Below are positions 1 to 11,429 of a DNA stretch of 64,000 nucleotides, piece by piece (positions within the stretch are counted from its first letter, which is position 1; the number at the start of each line of letters is the position of its first letter). Source of the stretch: Azolla caroliniana (Eukaryota > Polypodiophyta); the NCBI GenBank assembly GCA_043228905.1, contig JBHGNT010000002.1:20026001-20090000 (forward strand), given 5' to 3'. The notes below the pieces were generated by a model. That model searched no databases, had not been told where the DNA came from, and saw only the letters and a program-made list of their open reading frames with translations. Position numbers and translations under genes: made by a program.

Positions 1-609
1 CCTTTCATCATGTCTTCGGCATACCCTTTCGACTTTAGCCCAATCCTCGGTAAGGCCGTTCGCACCGTCATCATCTTCGAGTTCGATCCCAATGTCCATC
101 CTTTCTTTTCGATCGATCGATTTTACGAACATTAGGACTTTATCTTCTCCCACCAATCGTTGTTCCCGCTCCGAGAGTCGAGCAAAACGATGCTCGAACT
201 CTAGGAATGCTTGTGTTGCACTTCGGTGGGTCTTCTCCGATGCCACCCATTCGTCAAACTCGCGTCGATCTCGTCCCTTCGATCTCTCGTAGTCATATGC
301 CTCTCGTAAAGCTTCTTCAAATGATCCCCATGTCGAGTTTTGTTGCCGTATCTTGTAGATTCTTTCTTGTAACTCATCCGTGGCTACCCGACTGAAGGAT
401 ATCACTTGCAATTCTTCTGGTATCCCACATCGCATCATCTCCCCTTTGTAGTCACGTAGATAGCGTGACACATCATTTCCGTTGAATTCCCCATTTCGTC
501 GCACAAGCCGCTCTACTGCCGCCTTCATCTCCGTCATCGCGCGTTGTTCTTGTTGCATCCGCTCAACCATCATCATCATCATGTTCATCACCTCTTGTTG
601 ATTCTCCAT
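1..609 (-). CDS. Gag protein of LTR family S, 5' part, runs off the window
   Basis: Reading the minus strand from the ATG at 609 gives about 203 codons with no stop up to the window edge. This would be the structural Gag of a gypsy-type LTR retrotransposon. The N-terminus (residues 1-40) is Met/Glu/Gln-rich. It is followed by a helical region with the pattern FNGNDVSRYLRDYKGEM, then a WGSFEEALREAYDYE block and an EFEHRFARLSEREQRL block. A recognisably homologous but broken copy lies at 12118-12676. The ATG is 17 bp downstream of the primer binding site, next to the 5' LTR, as expected for a first ORF. No zinc knuckle is visible in the part present. The open frame suggests a young copy. Assignment to a gag family rests on position and resemblance to plant retroelement gag proteins, not on a search. 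Confidence 0.7.
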   Translation of the reverse strand, partial: MENQQEVMNMMMMMVERMQQEQRAMTEMKAAVERLVRRNGEFNGNDVSRYLRDYKGEMMRCGIPEELQVISFSRVATDELQERIYKIRQQNSTWGSFEEALREAYDYERSKGRDRREFDEWVASEKTHRSATQAFLEFEHRFARLSEREQRLVGEDKVLMFVKSIDRKERMDIGIELEDDDGANGLTEDWAKVERVCRRHDER

Positions 610-625
610 CCCCTTGCCACCCGTC

Positions 626-643
626 TTCACGTCGGGTTCACCA
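626..643 (-). promoter_or_regulatory. Primer binding site matching tRNA-Trp (family S)
   Basis: On the minus strand this 18-mer reads TGGTGAACCCGACGTGAA, the complement of the 3' end (CACGTCGGGTTCACCA) of plant nuclear tRNA-Trp as I recall it. It sits four bases inside the LTR end at 648, the right place for minus-strand priming. The same site is repeated at 12798-12815 for family C. Confidence 0.8.
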
Positions 644-647
644 ACTG

Positions 648-1379
648 TGTCGTGCCTTTCGGCGTCAGATCGTTTGCGTGAGTCGGGTGGGAACCGCTGG
701 GGTTTTGGACTAGGAAGAGGAGAGTTTTAAGGCTAATAAGAATATAAATATGTTGTAAGAAAGAGTTATAGCAAACTCGTGAATCCCACGAGTGTATTGT
801 ATTAGATTAATCAATATGAATATAAGAATATAAACTTCGGTTGAAAGAGAATGATATAGAATTCTCGTGAATCCCACGAGTATAGTTTATTAATTGGTGT
901 TTTTTAGAAACATATCCAGTTTCCAAATATTTTTCACACCCAATTACATTGTGCTTCCCCATCCTTATGTAGTGATGAGGAAGTCTTAGTAATCCATGCT
1001 TTTTCTCTAACTATAGACCCCATGCTTTTCCTATAGATAGACTATATGCTTTATCTAAAGTGATCATGCTTTTTTTTCTAACTTGTGCGTTTTTTATCAT
1101 GCACGTTAGATGTGTATGTGTAGCTTTTTCTTTTGTTATGCGTTTTTCTAATGTTTATCCTAGCGTGAATTTACCTTTCTATGTGGGACATCTATGCTTT
1201 AACACTAATGAAATGCTAGTGTAATGGTAAGACATTACATTATTAACATGGAGGTGCAAGGTTCGAATCTTGCCCTATGCATGTTTCATTTATTTTGCTA
1301 TTTTCTTCTATTTCTTCATTTTTTATTGAATCTAATACTATATACGTTTTTCACGTAGTGTACAAAATACACTACGACA
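648..1379 (-). repeat. 5' LTR of family S (copy S1)
   Basis: 732-bp LTR in minus orientation, with ends TGTCGT and ACGACA. It is followed on its inner side by the tRNA-Trp primer site and gag. It is almost identical to the solo LTR at 34975-35700. The base pairs flanking its 5' end (1380-1383) are ACGT; the matching duplication would lie beyond the left edge. It contains two copies of a CTCGTG/CACGAG hairpin (776-792, 864-880) and, antisense, a tRNA-like A/B box pair (1217-1270). Confidence 0.85.
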
Positions 1380-1383
1380 ACGT

Positions 1384-1982
1384 GCATAGGGCAAGATTCA
1401 AACCTTGCACCTCCATGTAGATAAACTTCAACTTTACCATTAAAATAACTTATCTTTAGTGTTATACATATAGATTTAATACGTATAAGACCTTTATTTA
1501 CACATACCTTTATAAAAAGGTAAAAATCATGCACATCTAGCGTGAATATTTTATTTACACGTGACATTGAAAGTGACTCATGCACATCTAGCGTGCATGA
1601 GCCCTATATTTAGGAAATGACAAAGCATCACATGCACATTTAGTGTGCATGGACACTTTTGGTGAAAAAGCATGAAGCCATGCTTAGCCTCTTCCATCTT
1701 TATATAAGGAGGAGAGAAATATGTATAAGGTTGTTGATTAATATACAAGGATTGATCAATCTAATATATTCGTGGGATTCACGAATTTTGCCACCTAAAT
1801 TACTCTTATAATCTAAATATTGTTTTAAATACACAAAACTCGTGGGATTCACGAGATTGCTATCTTACTTCTATTTCTACTATTCCTAACTAGCCTTAAG
1901 TTGTATTCCTCTTCCTCCTAGTCCAAAACCTCGGCGGTTCCCACCCGACTCACGCAATGATCCGGAGCCGAAAGGCACGACA
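1384..1982 (+). repeat. Older LTR of family S (copy S2), split by S1
   Basis: It aligns with the other S LTRs from the GCATAGGGCAAGATTC block to the ACGACA end. Its first ~100 bp are missing because S1 sits in it; they should lie left of the window. It has a clear TATA box (TATATAA, 1701-1707) upstream of the two hairpins at 1769-1785 and 1839-1855. The first hairpin has a compensated outer pair (TTCGTG/CACGAA). Confidence 0.75.
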
Positions 1983-2527
1983 CCGCTCTTTACTGCATCA
2001 ATGGAACGAGCTATCTCACTCAATGAACCATCCCTCTAATTTCACTGCTGCATTGGATTAAATAATAAATAGTGTATTAAAAAAAGAGAATTAACCTATG
2101 GTACCACAATTAATTAATCACTAAATGAGACATCAAATATGTGTTAATCATAATGGAGAACATCTAGACATATATGTTTGAGGGATCATGTAACAATCGA
2201 CAATGGTTCGATTCGATTTGAGAGGGTCCAAACCGAACCGTTTAAAAATATTGAAACCTAAACCAAACCGAACCATGAAATTATTAAACCGAACTGTTAA
2301 AAAATTTTCAAACCATTAAAACCGCGGTTTCATGGTTCGGTTTCGGTTTTCAACATAGGTCATAATTTAAAATTTTAAAATTTTAAAGACATTCTTGAAA
2401 TGTGAGAATAAGGTCTAAAAATGAAAAGATTGTTTAAAAACAATTTAAATTAAAAAAAAATAAAAAATCGTTAAACCGTTTAAACGACAGTTTCTAATGA
2501 TTGAAATCGCACTGAACCGTTTAAACC

Positions 2528-2890
2528 TGTAAAGAATCAAGAGATGGATTCTTGTGAAGCGGAATAGGTGTGAACTGTGTGTGTGTGTGTGTGTATGAGA
2601 TAGAGATAGAGAGAGACATAGAGTATACGCAAGGTTAAGTATATTAGCAAAGGAGAAAGACTCAACATTATACAAGGTGGGAGGAGGGTGCTTTATGTAG
2701 TCACCCTCTCTCATGGAGCATGGGGAATGTGAAAGCTCATAAGTTATGTGTCATAGAATATGATTCTATGACTCATACTAAATGCTAGAATACAAAGTGG
2801 TGACATAATGGTGACTCTTGACCATTGGAGTGTCTCTTCACTCTCAAGGTGAGTTCACACACTAGACCAAGTTGAACTTGATTCTCAACA
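2528..2890 (-). repeat. 3' LTR of copia 1
   Basis: 363 bp, minus-strand ends TGTTGAGAATCA and TTCTTTACA. It carries a (TG)n run near 2575-2595. It differs from its partner by an 18-bp deletion between short CTC repeats and a few substitutions. Confidence 0.93.
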
Positions 2891-2902
2891 CACCCCCTCA
2901 AG
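2891..2902 (-). promoter_or_regulatory. Polypurine tract of copia 1
   Basis: The minus strand reads CTTGAGGGGGTG immediately before the LTR start, the usual primer for plus-strand DNA synthesis. Confidence 0.85.
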
Positions 2903-3120
2903 CTCAAGTCGGGGGTCGGTTTCAGACGGTATCCGAAATCCACTTCAACTCACGTTCCGGAGTCCGCGTTGACTCGCTTTATGCGGAGTTGCGGAATCCG
3001 TGCTCCAGCTTGCGTTGTGCGTAGTTGCGAAGTCTTTGCTTCGGCTTGTGTCTTTCTTCGCGGCTTTGCGCGGTAGATCTACTCTTTGCTGCTTCGTTGC
3101 ATGGTTGCGGAATCTACGCG

Positions 3121-6100
3121 TTATTGCGTAGTGTCTTCAGTACTCCCCCTCAAGCTTAGTAGGTCAGGGATCGTCAATCCGAGATCCGTCATGAATTGCC
3201 ATAGCTTGTCGGCTCCTAAGGCTTTAGTGAAGATGTCAGCCGTTTGAAGATTGGTGCTAATGTGTTGTAGGTCGACATCGCTAGCCAGAACGTGCTCTCG
3301 GATGAAGTGATAGTGCACTTCGATGTGCTTTGTCCGCGCATGGAACACCGGGTTTTGAGCCAGATAGATACTGCTCATGTTGTCGTAGTAAAGGGAAGTT
3401 AGATCCTTGATGGGTACGCCCAGATCCTTCAAAATCCTCTTGAGCCATACGGCTTCACACGCAGCTACGATTGCGCCCCTATATTCCGCCTCCGTACTCG
3501 AAAGAGCGACGGTAGGCTGCTTCTTGCTACTTCAGGATATTGCTCCGCTGCTGAGGGAGAAAACAAATCCAGAGGTTGATCTTCTATCCACTTTGTAGCC
3601 GGCCCAATCGGCATCTGTGTACCCCTCGAGTCGTATTGGCATCGCGATCTTGTAGAGGATGCTGCAATCCATTGTGCCACTCACATAGCGTAGAACTCGC
3701 TTAGCACAATCCAAGTGAGTATCACGCGGTGTTTCTATGAATTGGCTAAGGAGACCGACCGGATAACTGAGATCGGGTTGAGTGATCATGAGGTAGATGA
3801 GACTCCCGATGAGTTGCCGATACTGAGTCCACTCACACGCTTTGGTGCCGGAGTTCGCATCTAGTTTGAGATTGCGATCGAGCGGTGTTGCCGCGGATTT
3901 GCACTCAGCCATACCGAACTTGTATAACAAGTTGAGGATGTAGTGCCGTTGAGAGATCATGATTCCGGCCGGAGTCCGAATTACCTCGATGCCGAGGAAG
4001 TAGTGGAGCTCCTTCATGTCCGTCATCTCGAACTTGTCGGAAAGGAGGGATTTGACCTTATTGATGTTGACGAGATGCTCACCGCCAATTAATAGGTCAT
4101 CCACATATAAAATGATGACGATCGGACTTGCGGAATCGCTTCGTATGTAGAGGGAGTTGTCCGATTTTGACATATGGAAGCCGATTTGATGAAGATATTG
4201 CGTTATCTTCGAATGCCAAGCACGTGGTGCTTGCTTGAGGCCGTAGAGTGGCTTCTTGAGTCGTCATACAACTTTCGGATGGGTGCTCGAGTTGAAGCCG
4301 GGTGGTTGTATCATGTACACCTCCTCTTTTAATTCGCCTTGTAGAAAGGCATTCTTGACGTCCATTTGATGGAGGTGCCACACTTTCGCCGCGGCAAGCG
4401 CAATTACGGTCCGCACCGTCGTCATCTTTGCCACCGGGGCAAAGGTCTCTTCGTAGTCGACGCCATGCATCTGAGCGTATCCTTTCGCTACGAGTCGAGC
4501 TTTGTAGCGGTTTACGGAGCCATCGGCGTTATACTTCACCTTGTAGTTCCATCTGCATCCGATCACCTTTTTGTGTGGTGAGGTGGAAACAAGATCCCAC
4601 GTCTCGTTCTTCCGTAGTGCCTGCATCTCCTTCCTCGTTCATTGCTTCAATTCATCGCAAGTCCTTCGCAGCTTCCAAAAAGGTTTCCGGCTTCCGTACT
4701 GTCGCTACCTTCATCATAAAGGCGTAATGGTACGCCATATAATCGTTGTAGCCGAATCTGCTTACGGGGTTCTTTTCACGGGTGGATTGACGGAGTTTTT
4801 CATTTGCAGAGATGAGGGCTTTCTTAGCTCCGATTGGTACCTCGAAACCGTCGAACTCACTGTCGAGTGAGTGAGTCGACTCATCGTCGTTGAAGCGATT
4901 GTCTTCGTATTCCGACATTTTCGCCTTGCCTTTGTCCATCTTTGAGCTAGGCCGTGATGTGCTTTGATCGCTCAAAGGCTCTTGTGGTCCACTCAATTGG
5001 GTCGTGATCGAACTTTCTTCGAATATGCGTGTAAGGCGATCTTCATCCTTGATCTCTTGTTCGGCGAATTCCGGGTCGAGCAGAGTCGGACTCGAAGTTG
5101 TCTTTGGTGCGTACCAGGATGCAGACTCGTCAAAAACGACATGTCTACTTACTTGAGATTTTCGAGTTGAGGGGTTGTAGCACTTGTACCCCTTTTGCTC
5201 CAGTGAGTATCCTACGAGGATACATTTCTCCGACTTCGGGTCAAGCTTTTGACGCTTCTCGTCGGGGATGTGCACGTACGCAATGGAGCCGAATATCCGA
5301 ACATGAGATAGGTTTGGCTTCTTTTCGAAGAATCTTTCGTGCGGAGTGACCTCGTGCACGCCGGATGTTGTGCACCGGTTCATTAGGTAGACGACTGTAT
5401 TTGCAGCTTCGGCCAATAAGACTTGGGCATATGCTTCTCATTCATCATTGCCCGCGCTACTTCGAGGATGTGCCGATTTTTGCGCTCGGCTACCCCGTTT
5501 TGTTGCGGAGTGTGTCGGCAAGTGAATTCTCGCCGAATTCCTTCCTTTCGGAGATACGCCGTGAAATCGTCCGAGAAGTACTCCTTGCCGCCATCCGATC
5601 GAAGACAACGTACATGTCGGCCCGTGGCTTTCTCGACTTCATTCTTGAATATTTGGAAGTGTCTGAACACTTCGCTCTTTTGCTGCATTGGATAGATCCA
5701 AGTGTGCCTAGAAAAGTCGTCAATGAAGAGTACGTAATATCGGCATCTGTCGAATGTTGCTGTTTGAGCCGGACCCCATACATCGGAATGAATTATGTCG
5801 AGTACGCCTTTGCTCACATTCCGCTCCTTCGGAAATGGGTGTCGGTGTTGCTTGCCGAATTGGCACGCTTCGCATACACCTTCAATCTCCTTCTCTTTGA
5901 ATGTCGGGAGTCCGATGACGACTCCTTTCGATTTCATTGCTTTGAGTTTGTTGAGATTGATGTGGCCGATTCGCTTATGCCATAGCTCTATGTCGGAGTC
6001 GGCTTTCGTGCTTTTCGCGAACATGGCGGATTTCATCTCGTGCGAATTGAGAATGAACATCTAGCCCTCTCTTCTTCCGCGTGCGATGATTCAACCTTCT

Positions 6101-7443
6101 TTTTCGATAAAGCACCCTTCTTGGTCGAATTGTACTTGCATCCCTTGCTCAACCATTTGGCCGACCGAGACCAAATTCTTCGTGATGGTGGGAACATGCA
6201 AGACATTTTTAATGTATGTTTGCTTACCTCTTTCGCCGAACGGAACATTGCCGATGTGCCGAATCGGGTGCGTAGTGTCATCTTCGGTTTCGACATAACC
6301 GGGTCGCTCCGGCTCTCGAAGTTCGAGAAACCATTCTTTGTGGGATGTCATATGGTTTGAGGTTCCAGAGTCAACAAACCATACGTCCTCCGGATTGAGG
6401 GCACTAGTTGAGGTAGAGGCCGACATAGAGTTTGCTCTATGTTTCATCATGAACATTCCGCCATGGTCGGAGTTGTATGCGTACATTCCGCCACGATCCT
6501 CGTAGTCGGAGTTGTGCCCGTACATTCCGCTATACTCTTCGTAGTCGGAATTGTGCGCGTAATTCGTGAGTTGTCGGCTTGTGGAAGCCGATTCACGCAT
6601 CTTCTTTCGGCACTCTTCTTTGTGGTGGTCGAGCTTTCCGCAATATCTGCATTCGGTTGCGTTTTGATGGCTCGGGCCAGAGTCGAAGCTCCCCCTTCTT
6701 GCGAAGGTTCCTCGTTGGCCTCCGTTTTGTGGCCGAAATTGGGAGTTGTTATCGTAGGTCGGACCTCGTCCGCCTTGTCCTTGGCCGAATCGGCCTCTTG
6801 CTCGTCTGCGTCCTCTTCCTCCATTAGAGTGCGTGTAGAGCATGTGGCCTTCCGACTCATTGCTCCTTGTACGCACGTGGTTTTCTTCGACCAATAGCAT
6901 TGATTGGAGCTCGAAGAAGGAGGGAGATTTCTCCCGTGCTAGAACGGCGGTTCGCATCGCGCTGAACCGTGGTGCGAGGCCGCCGAGGCATATTTGCACC
7001 ATCTCATCATCATCTATACTTACGCTTATTGAGCTGAGTGAGTCGCAAAGCTCCTTGATCTTCAAGGTGTATGTCGTGATGGACATATCCCTTTGTTGAA
7101 TGTTGTTCAACTCTTGGCGGAGTTGAAGCTTCCTCGCGGTCGTGTTGGCGGCGAAAATCTTTCGTAGATTTTCCAACACTTCCTTCGGCGTCTTGGCTTC
7201 TCGAATGTAACCGAGCATGTGGTCGTGAACACATGTCGCCAAACAATACATCACGCGGCTTGCGGCTTGCTCCCATGTCGCGTATCCGGGAGCCGCTTCG
7301 GCGGGTCGGTCTTCATGTGCTCCTTTGATGTAGCTCCAATAGCCTTGTCCGACAAGGTATTGGTGCATCTTGTACTCCCAAGATGCGAAGTTGTTTCGAT
7401 CCAACTTCTCGGTAGGGAGAGCGCTCCCCATTTGAGTATTCAT
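3121..7443 (-). pseudogene. Gag-Pol polyprotein of copia 1, broken
   Basis: Starts with Gag at 7443 (MNTQMGSALPTEKLDRNNF). A CCHC knuckle (CRYCGKLDHHKEEC) follows, then protease (WFVDSGTSNHM) and the pre-integrase/integrase zinc region (LWHKRIGH, CEACQFGKQH). The integrase core has DVWGP, RSDGGKEY and NGVAERKN. RT shows [22 protein letters not shown] and ILYVDDLLIGG. RNase H shows GYTDADWAG and KALGADKLW, and ends at 3121. Breaks: a stop after the protease near 6090, a frameshift near 5400 in integrase, another near 4640 before RT, a stop near 4262 (KVV*RLKK), and a Trp-to-stop at 3532. The protein ends a few residues after RNase H, unlike copia D and C'. Confidence 0.93.
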
Positions 7444-7591
7444 TATGTCGATTCTTCTTCTTCTTCTTCTCTCTTGGAATGCGAGCTATGTAGCGAAGCT
7501 ACGATAACGATGAGCCGGTTCTTGGTCGTCGGCGTGGAGCACAACACACGATCACGATGAGGCAAATGGGCTAGATCGAGCTACCAAATCT

Positions 7592-7602
7592 CTCTGATAC
7601 CA
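7592..7602 (-). promoter_or_regulatory. Primer binding site of copia 1 (initiator tRNA-Met)
   Basis: The minus strand reads TGGTATCAGAG directly after the 5' LTR end, the standard plant copia primer site. Confidence 0.92.
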
Positions 7603-7984
7603 TGTAAAGAATCAAGAGATGGATTCTTGTGAAGCGGAATAGGTGTGAACTGTGTGTGTGTGTGTGTGTGTATGAGATAGAGAGAGAGAGAGACAGAGTA
7701 TACGCAAGGTTAAGTATATTAGCAAAGGAGAAAGACTCAACATTATACAAGGTGGGAGGAGGGTGCTTTATGTAGTCACCCTCTCTCTTCATTAACTACA
7801 AGACTCATGGAGCATGGGGAATGTGAAAGCACATAAGTTATGTGTCATAGAATATGATTCTATGACTCATACTAAATGCTAGAATACAAAGTGGTGACAT
7901 AATGGTGACTCTTGACCGTTGGAGTGTCTCTTCACTCTCAAGGTGAGTTCACACACTAGACCAAGTTGAGCTTGATTCTCAACA
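7603..7984 (-). repeat. 5' LTR of copia 1
   Basis: 382 bp, same ends as the 3' LTR, with a (TG)n run near 7650-7671. The internal primer site follows at 7592-7602. Confidence 0.93.
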
Positions 7985-8046
7985 AAACCGTTAAGTCGTG
8001 GTTCGGTTCGGTTCAAACTGAACCGTTGCCGATTGTTAGGATCATG

Positions 8047-10149
8047 ATAGTGGAACAATGTGTTTTGGAATATGTACTTTTGGTTCCACAATTCCAATAG
8101 AACATAATGCTAGTGTCAAGGATGGTGGATTTTGACTATGAGGTACTCTTCTCAAAGTTAGATGAAGAAAAGTAGAAGTTAGTAATTGGATTTATGGAGC
8201 AAAGATGCAATTTGTTTGATCTAAATACGTAAATTGTGGAAAAACATTGTGTATACAAAGTGAATAGTGCTTTGGCCTCTCAGGTTTCTTGATATCATAG
8301 AAGATACATGTAGAAGGATTGGTACATGAAATTCTCAAAGGCTAAGAGCATGTTGGGCAACAAATCCCAAAAGTCATTTGCATTGAAGATCGAGATAGTG
8401 TAATCTCATCTAGATTTGGTCCACACCAACCTCTACAAAATCATTAAGCATATCATCCCACTTCTTCTTTATTGTTTTTATAGGCATAACCATGCAAAGC
8501 CAATTCCATAACTAATGTTAGTGGGGTAAGGGTATTGTGCAACCAATTATCTCGAGAACTAGGACAAACCCATACATAGCTATTATATGTGGTGGTATTT
8601 AAGCTTTAGGTGTTGGGCTACATGAAGGGAGCTAGCAACCCGCATCGTTACATCATCTTGAGACGTTATCAAGAGTCTTAGCGGTGATGCTAAATTCTCT
8701 TATTCAGATCCATTATTCAACAACCAAGCTATAACATAAGGTAATAGTTTAGAATGTTGTTCAAATAACCGATTATAACACTACATAACTTGACTAATAG
8801 ATTGGTTTGTAAGTGACCTTGGATCTTCTTGAAATATAAGAAGCAAATCCTTTACATTGTTGTGAACCCCATATTGAAATCAATCCATCAATGTCCCTTT
8901 GTCCCTAGGAATGTCACGTGCAAGTGAAATTTTGTTACATAAGCCAAGCAAAGTCAATATCCTTGTCGTAATCTTGAATCCTATTTATTGTTGTTCTCAC
9001 ATTGTTTAATATATCTCTTAGGCATGCTTGAATGATTTAATAAAACCACCAAAATCATCGTGCAATGGTGTGAACGATGATTGTGTTTCTATCAACACGA
9101 TGTCACTTAACCCATTTCAAGCTACATCCATTAGATATTAGGTAAGATGTATCTAAATTACTTGATGCACCTAATTTTGGAACATTTGACACTAAGACTA
9201 CACATTATTGAACTTCAACGGTAGATTAATATTTGGTTCTTCAAGGAAGCCTTGTACTTAAAAAGATTGTTATCGCAAAGATAATAAGTTTCTTGTAGTT
9301 TATGAACACTTTGAAATAGGTTTTCATGTTATTGTGCCTATTCGACATTCACTTGCTTCAAATCCCGATCGATCTTTGGTTCTCTTATGTCAATACAATA
9401 CACTTGGTTGTGGAAGCCTCTATCTCTAGGAGAATATGCACCTAATATTGTTTGCAAAATCTTGGTAAGATTCTCGAATGGAGGAGGCGAAGAAGAAATG
9501 TCTCCTAATTCAAATGATCAAGGGTTGAAGCCAAAAACATCATTGAATAGGTAGAGACTAGAGGGAAAAAAGGAAATTTATCCTAGAGCATATGAGCTAG
9601 AACTACACAATTACTCTTTAACATTTTGTATCTAAACAAAATGCTTTGACAACATCAAAACCCTCGTAAATATATCTCCCATTCAATGTGTTATAGGCGT
9701 AAGCTTGCGGACCAATTCTATTGCCAATTTTTAATGGGTTAAGGGTAGGATTTTCAAGAAACTAATTATCCTAGGATTTGAGGCAAACCCATATGAACCT
9801 ATGTCACATGGGAACAAGTAGTGGTTTGGGAGCCTTAGATGTTGAGTTGTAGTATAGCGGGGACTAGCTATCCCTTCATTACAACATCTTGAGATGATGT
9901 TGTCGTGAAGATTTTCGGCAACAATGAGAAAATCTACTAAAGAAGGTAAATCGGACATGTGCGAGTGTATGCACACCAACGAGCATTTGTGCACATGCAC
10001 ATTAGAAAAAAGGGGGAAAAGATGATGTAAAGGGGTAAACGGATGTAAATGGCAAAAAATACATTGGGAAGAGTAATTGTGGCCTGCATTGAGATGCTCA
10101 AGCACACATAACAAGAATGAAATGAGTAGTAGGTGAGAGTGAGTGGGGT
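8047..10149. other. Degraded repeat-derived spacer with two related segments
   Basis: No credible gene. Two segments, about 8520-8720 and 9728-9940, are diverged copies of each other. Both share blocks such as AACCCATA, AGGTGTTGGGCT/AGATGTTGAGTT and CATCATCTTGAGA/CAACATCTTGAGA. They also resemble the downstream half of the gypsy B LTR (28810-28950). I read them as old LTR remnants. The sequence between them is AT-rich with no motif I can defend. Confidence 0.45.
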
Positions 10150-10306
10150 GCACTAATTAAGGGGGAAAACATTCCTCTCTGACATGAGAGGAAGATTGGA
10201 TCTCCTCTTTGTAACGAAGCACCCTCCCCTTTAGGACTATTAAAGGAAAGGGTGTTGATGCTTCTTGGTTGTTGTCTGCTTCATATAATTTCTTACTGTG
10301 TTTGGA

Positions 10307-10346
<40 letters not shown>

Positions 10347-10690
10347 AGGAGAGGGTGTTGTCTCATTAATATACTTTGATCTCTGAAGACGATAATAGAA
10401 TCTATCTATCTCTCTTTTTCTCTCTCTTGCTCCCTCGACAACTTGCACTCGTTGTCGTGAGCCCAAGAGCTCGCCGTTTGCGTGGTTGAATGCTCGGTTC
10501 ACCGTTGGGGGTCCATCGAAAGTGAGAGCGTTGGTGCTGCTGTGCCCTCGGATTTCTCTACTCACTACGCCTTTGGTTGGTGCTAGTCGTTCCAACCGAC
10601 CCACATGCACGGATATCCGTGACAACGTCGAGACTATTTTGGTGAGGCTAAACTCTATTCTTCAAATTCGTAATTTAACATCTAAGATAT
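10150..10690 (+). repeat. Possible LTR remnant with (CT)n(AT)n microsatellite
   Basis: It contains a (CT)n(AT)n run at 10307-10347, a TATATAAGGAGAGGGTG block and a downstream ACAACGTCGAGACT motif also found near the end of the gypsy B LTR. No partner LTR, primer site or coding domain was found, so this is tentative. The following stretch, 10691-11400, holds nothing I recognise. Confidence 0.3.
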
Positions 10691-11429
10691 AACATAAGGT
10701 AATGTTGGGTGTGGCATGGACACCATTGATATTTATGTTCGTCTCGTCTCCTTCATTCGTAAGTGGTCACTATGGTTAAAAACCCTTAAACAATTATTGT
10801 CCGTAGTCCCTTATTCTTTTGCTCATCATTAGTATGTTACATAATAACATGACTAAGCTAACAAACATGTTTGCCAATTACCAATAATTTGGAAAGGTTA
10901 TAATAGCTACTATATTTATTTTATTTCCAAAAATGTACTACTTCCATTAGTTATGTCCATGGACATAGGATATTATACATCTCATATTGTATAGGCCAAC
11001 TTGCATGGCTATGAAGAGACAAGCATGCACAAAGGAATCAACCCCCCCAAAAAAACTAATAATCACCGGATCAAGAGGGATGAACATAGAAGGATAAGCA
11101 ACCTTCCTGCCATGGATACGAGCCACGAAACATATGAGACCCCACTAGCCGTTCCACTTGCAGGTGCCATTTACAATGCTCCCTTTGAATTGTGAGCCAC
11201 TTCTGAACCATGGACAAAACTGGATATGGAGTATAACAATATGCATCCGATGAGCACAATATTACTCGACAACAGACCCTCAACATCGTGAGCCACATAT
11301 GATCCTATTTCAGCATAAACATCCTCCAATCTCCTCATGTGGCAGCATTCACCTATTTTTTATGTTTGGTGCTTTCGGAGTGAACAACCATTGTGGTGGT
11401 TGATAAATCCACTTTCCATTGCCATCCAC

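Larger units (their letters stand above)
2528..7984 (-). mobile_element. Ty1/copia retrotransposon 1, complete but decayed
   Basis: 5.46-kb element with LTRs at both ends, a primer site for initiator tRNA-Met, a polypurine tract, and the 5-bp target duplication AAACC (2523-2527 and 7985-7989). The order gag, protease, integrase, RT, RNase H on the minus strand is that of Ty1/copia. It is inserted inside the MITE, so it is younger than the MITE. Confidence 0.95.
2191..8038. mobile_element. hAT-type MITE, split by copia 1
   Basis: Terminal inverted repeats begin TAACAATCGACAATGGTTC on the left and, reading inward from the right end, TAACAATCGGCAACGGTTC. The 8-bp target duplication GGATCATG occurs at 2183-2190 and 8039-8046. 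The interior is rich in AACCGAACCG-like subterminal motifs. Without the nested copia it is about 386 bp and has no coding capacity. An 8-bp duplication with short inverted repeats is the hallmark of the hAT superfamily. Confidence 0.85.

Noticed and set aside
1203-1282. A tRNA gene
   Set aside because: A and B boxes are present, but there is no acceptor stem pairing and the T stem has a shifted loop; treated as tRNA-like only.
10157-10625. Minus-strand frames with RERERE or YIYIYI runs
   Set aside because: Translations of the (CT)n(AT)n microsatellite.
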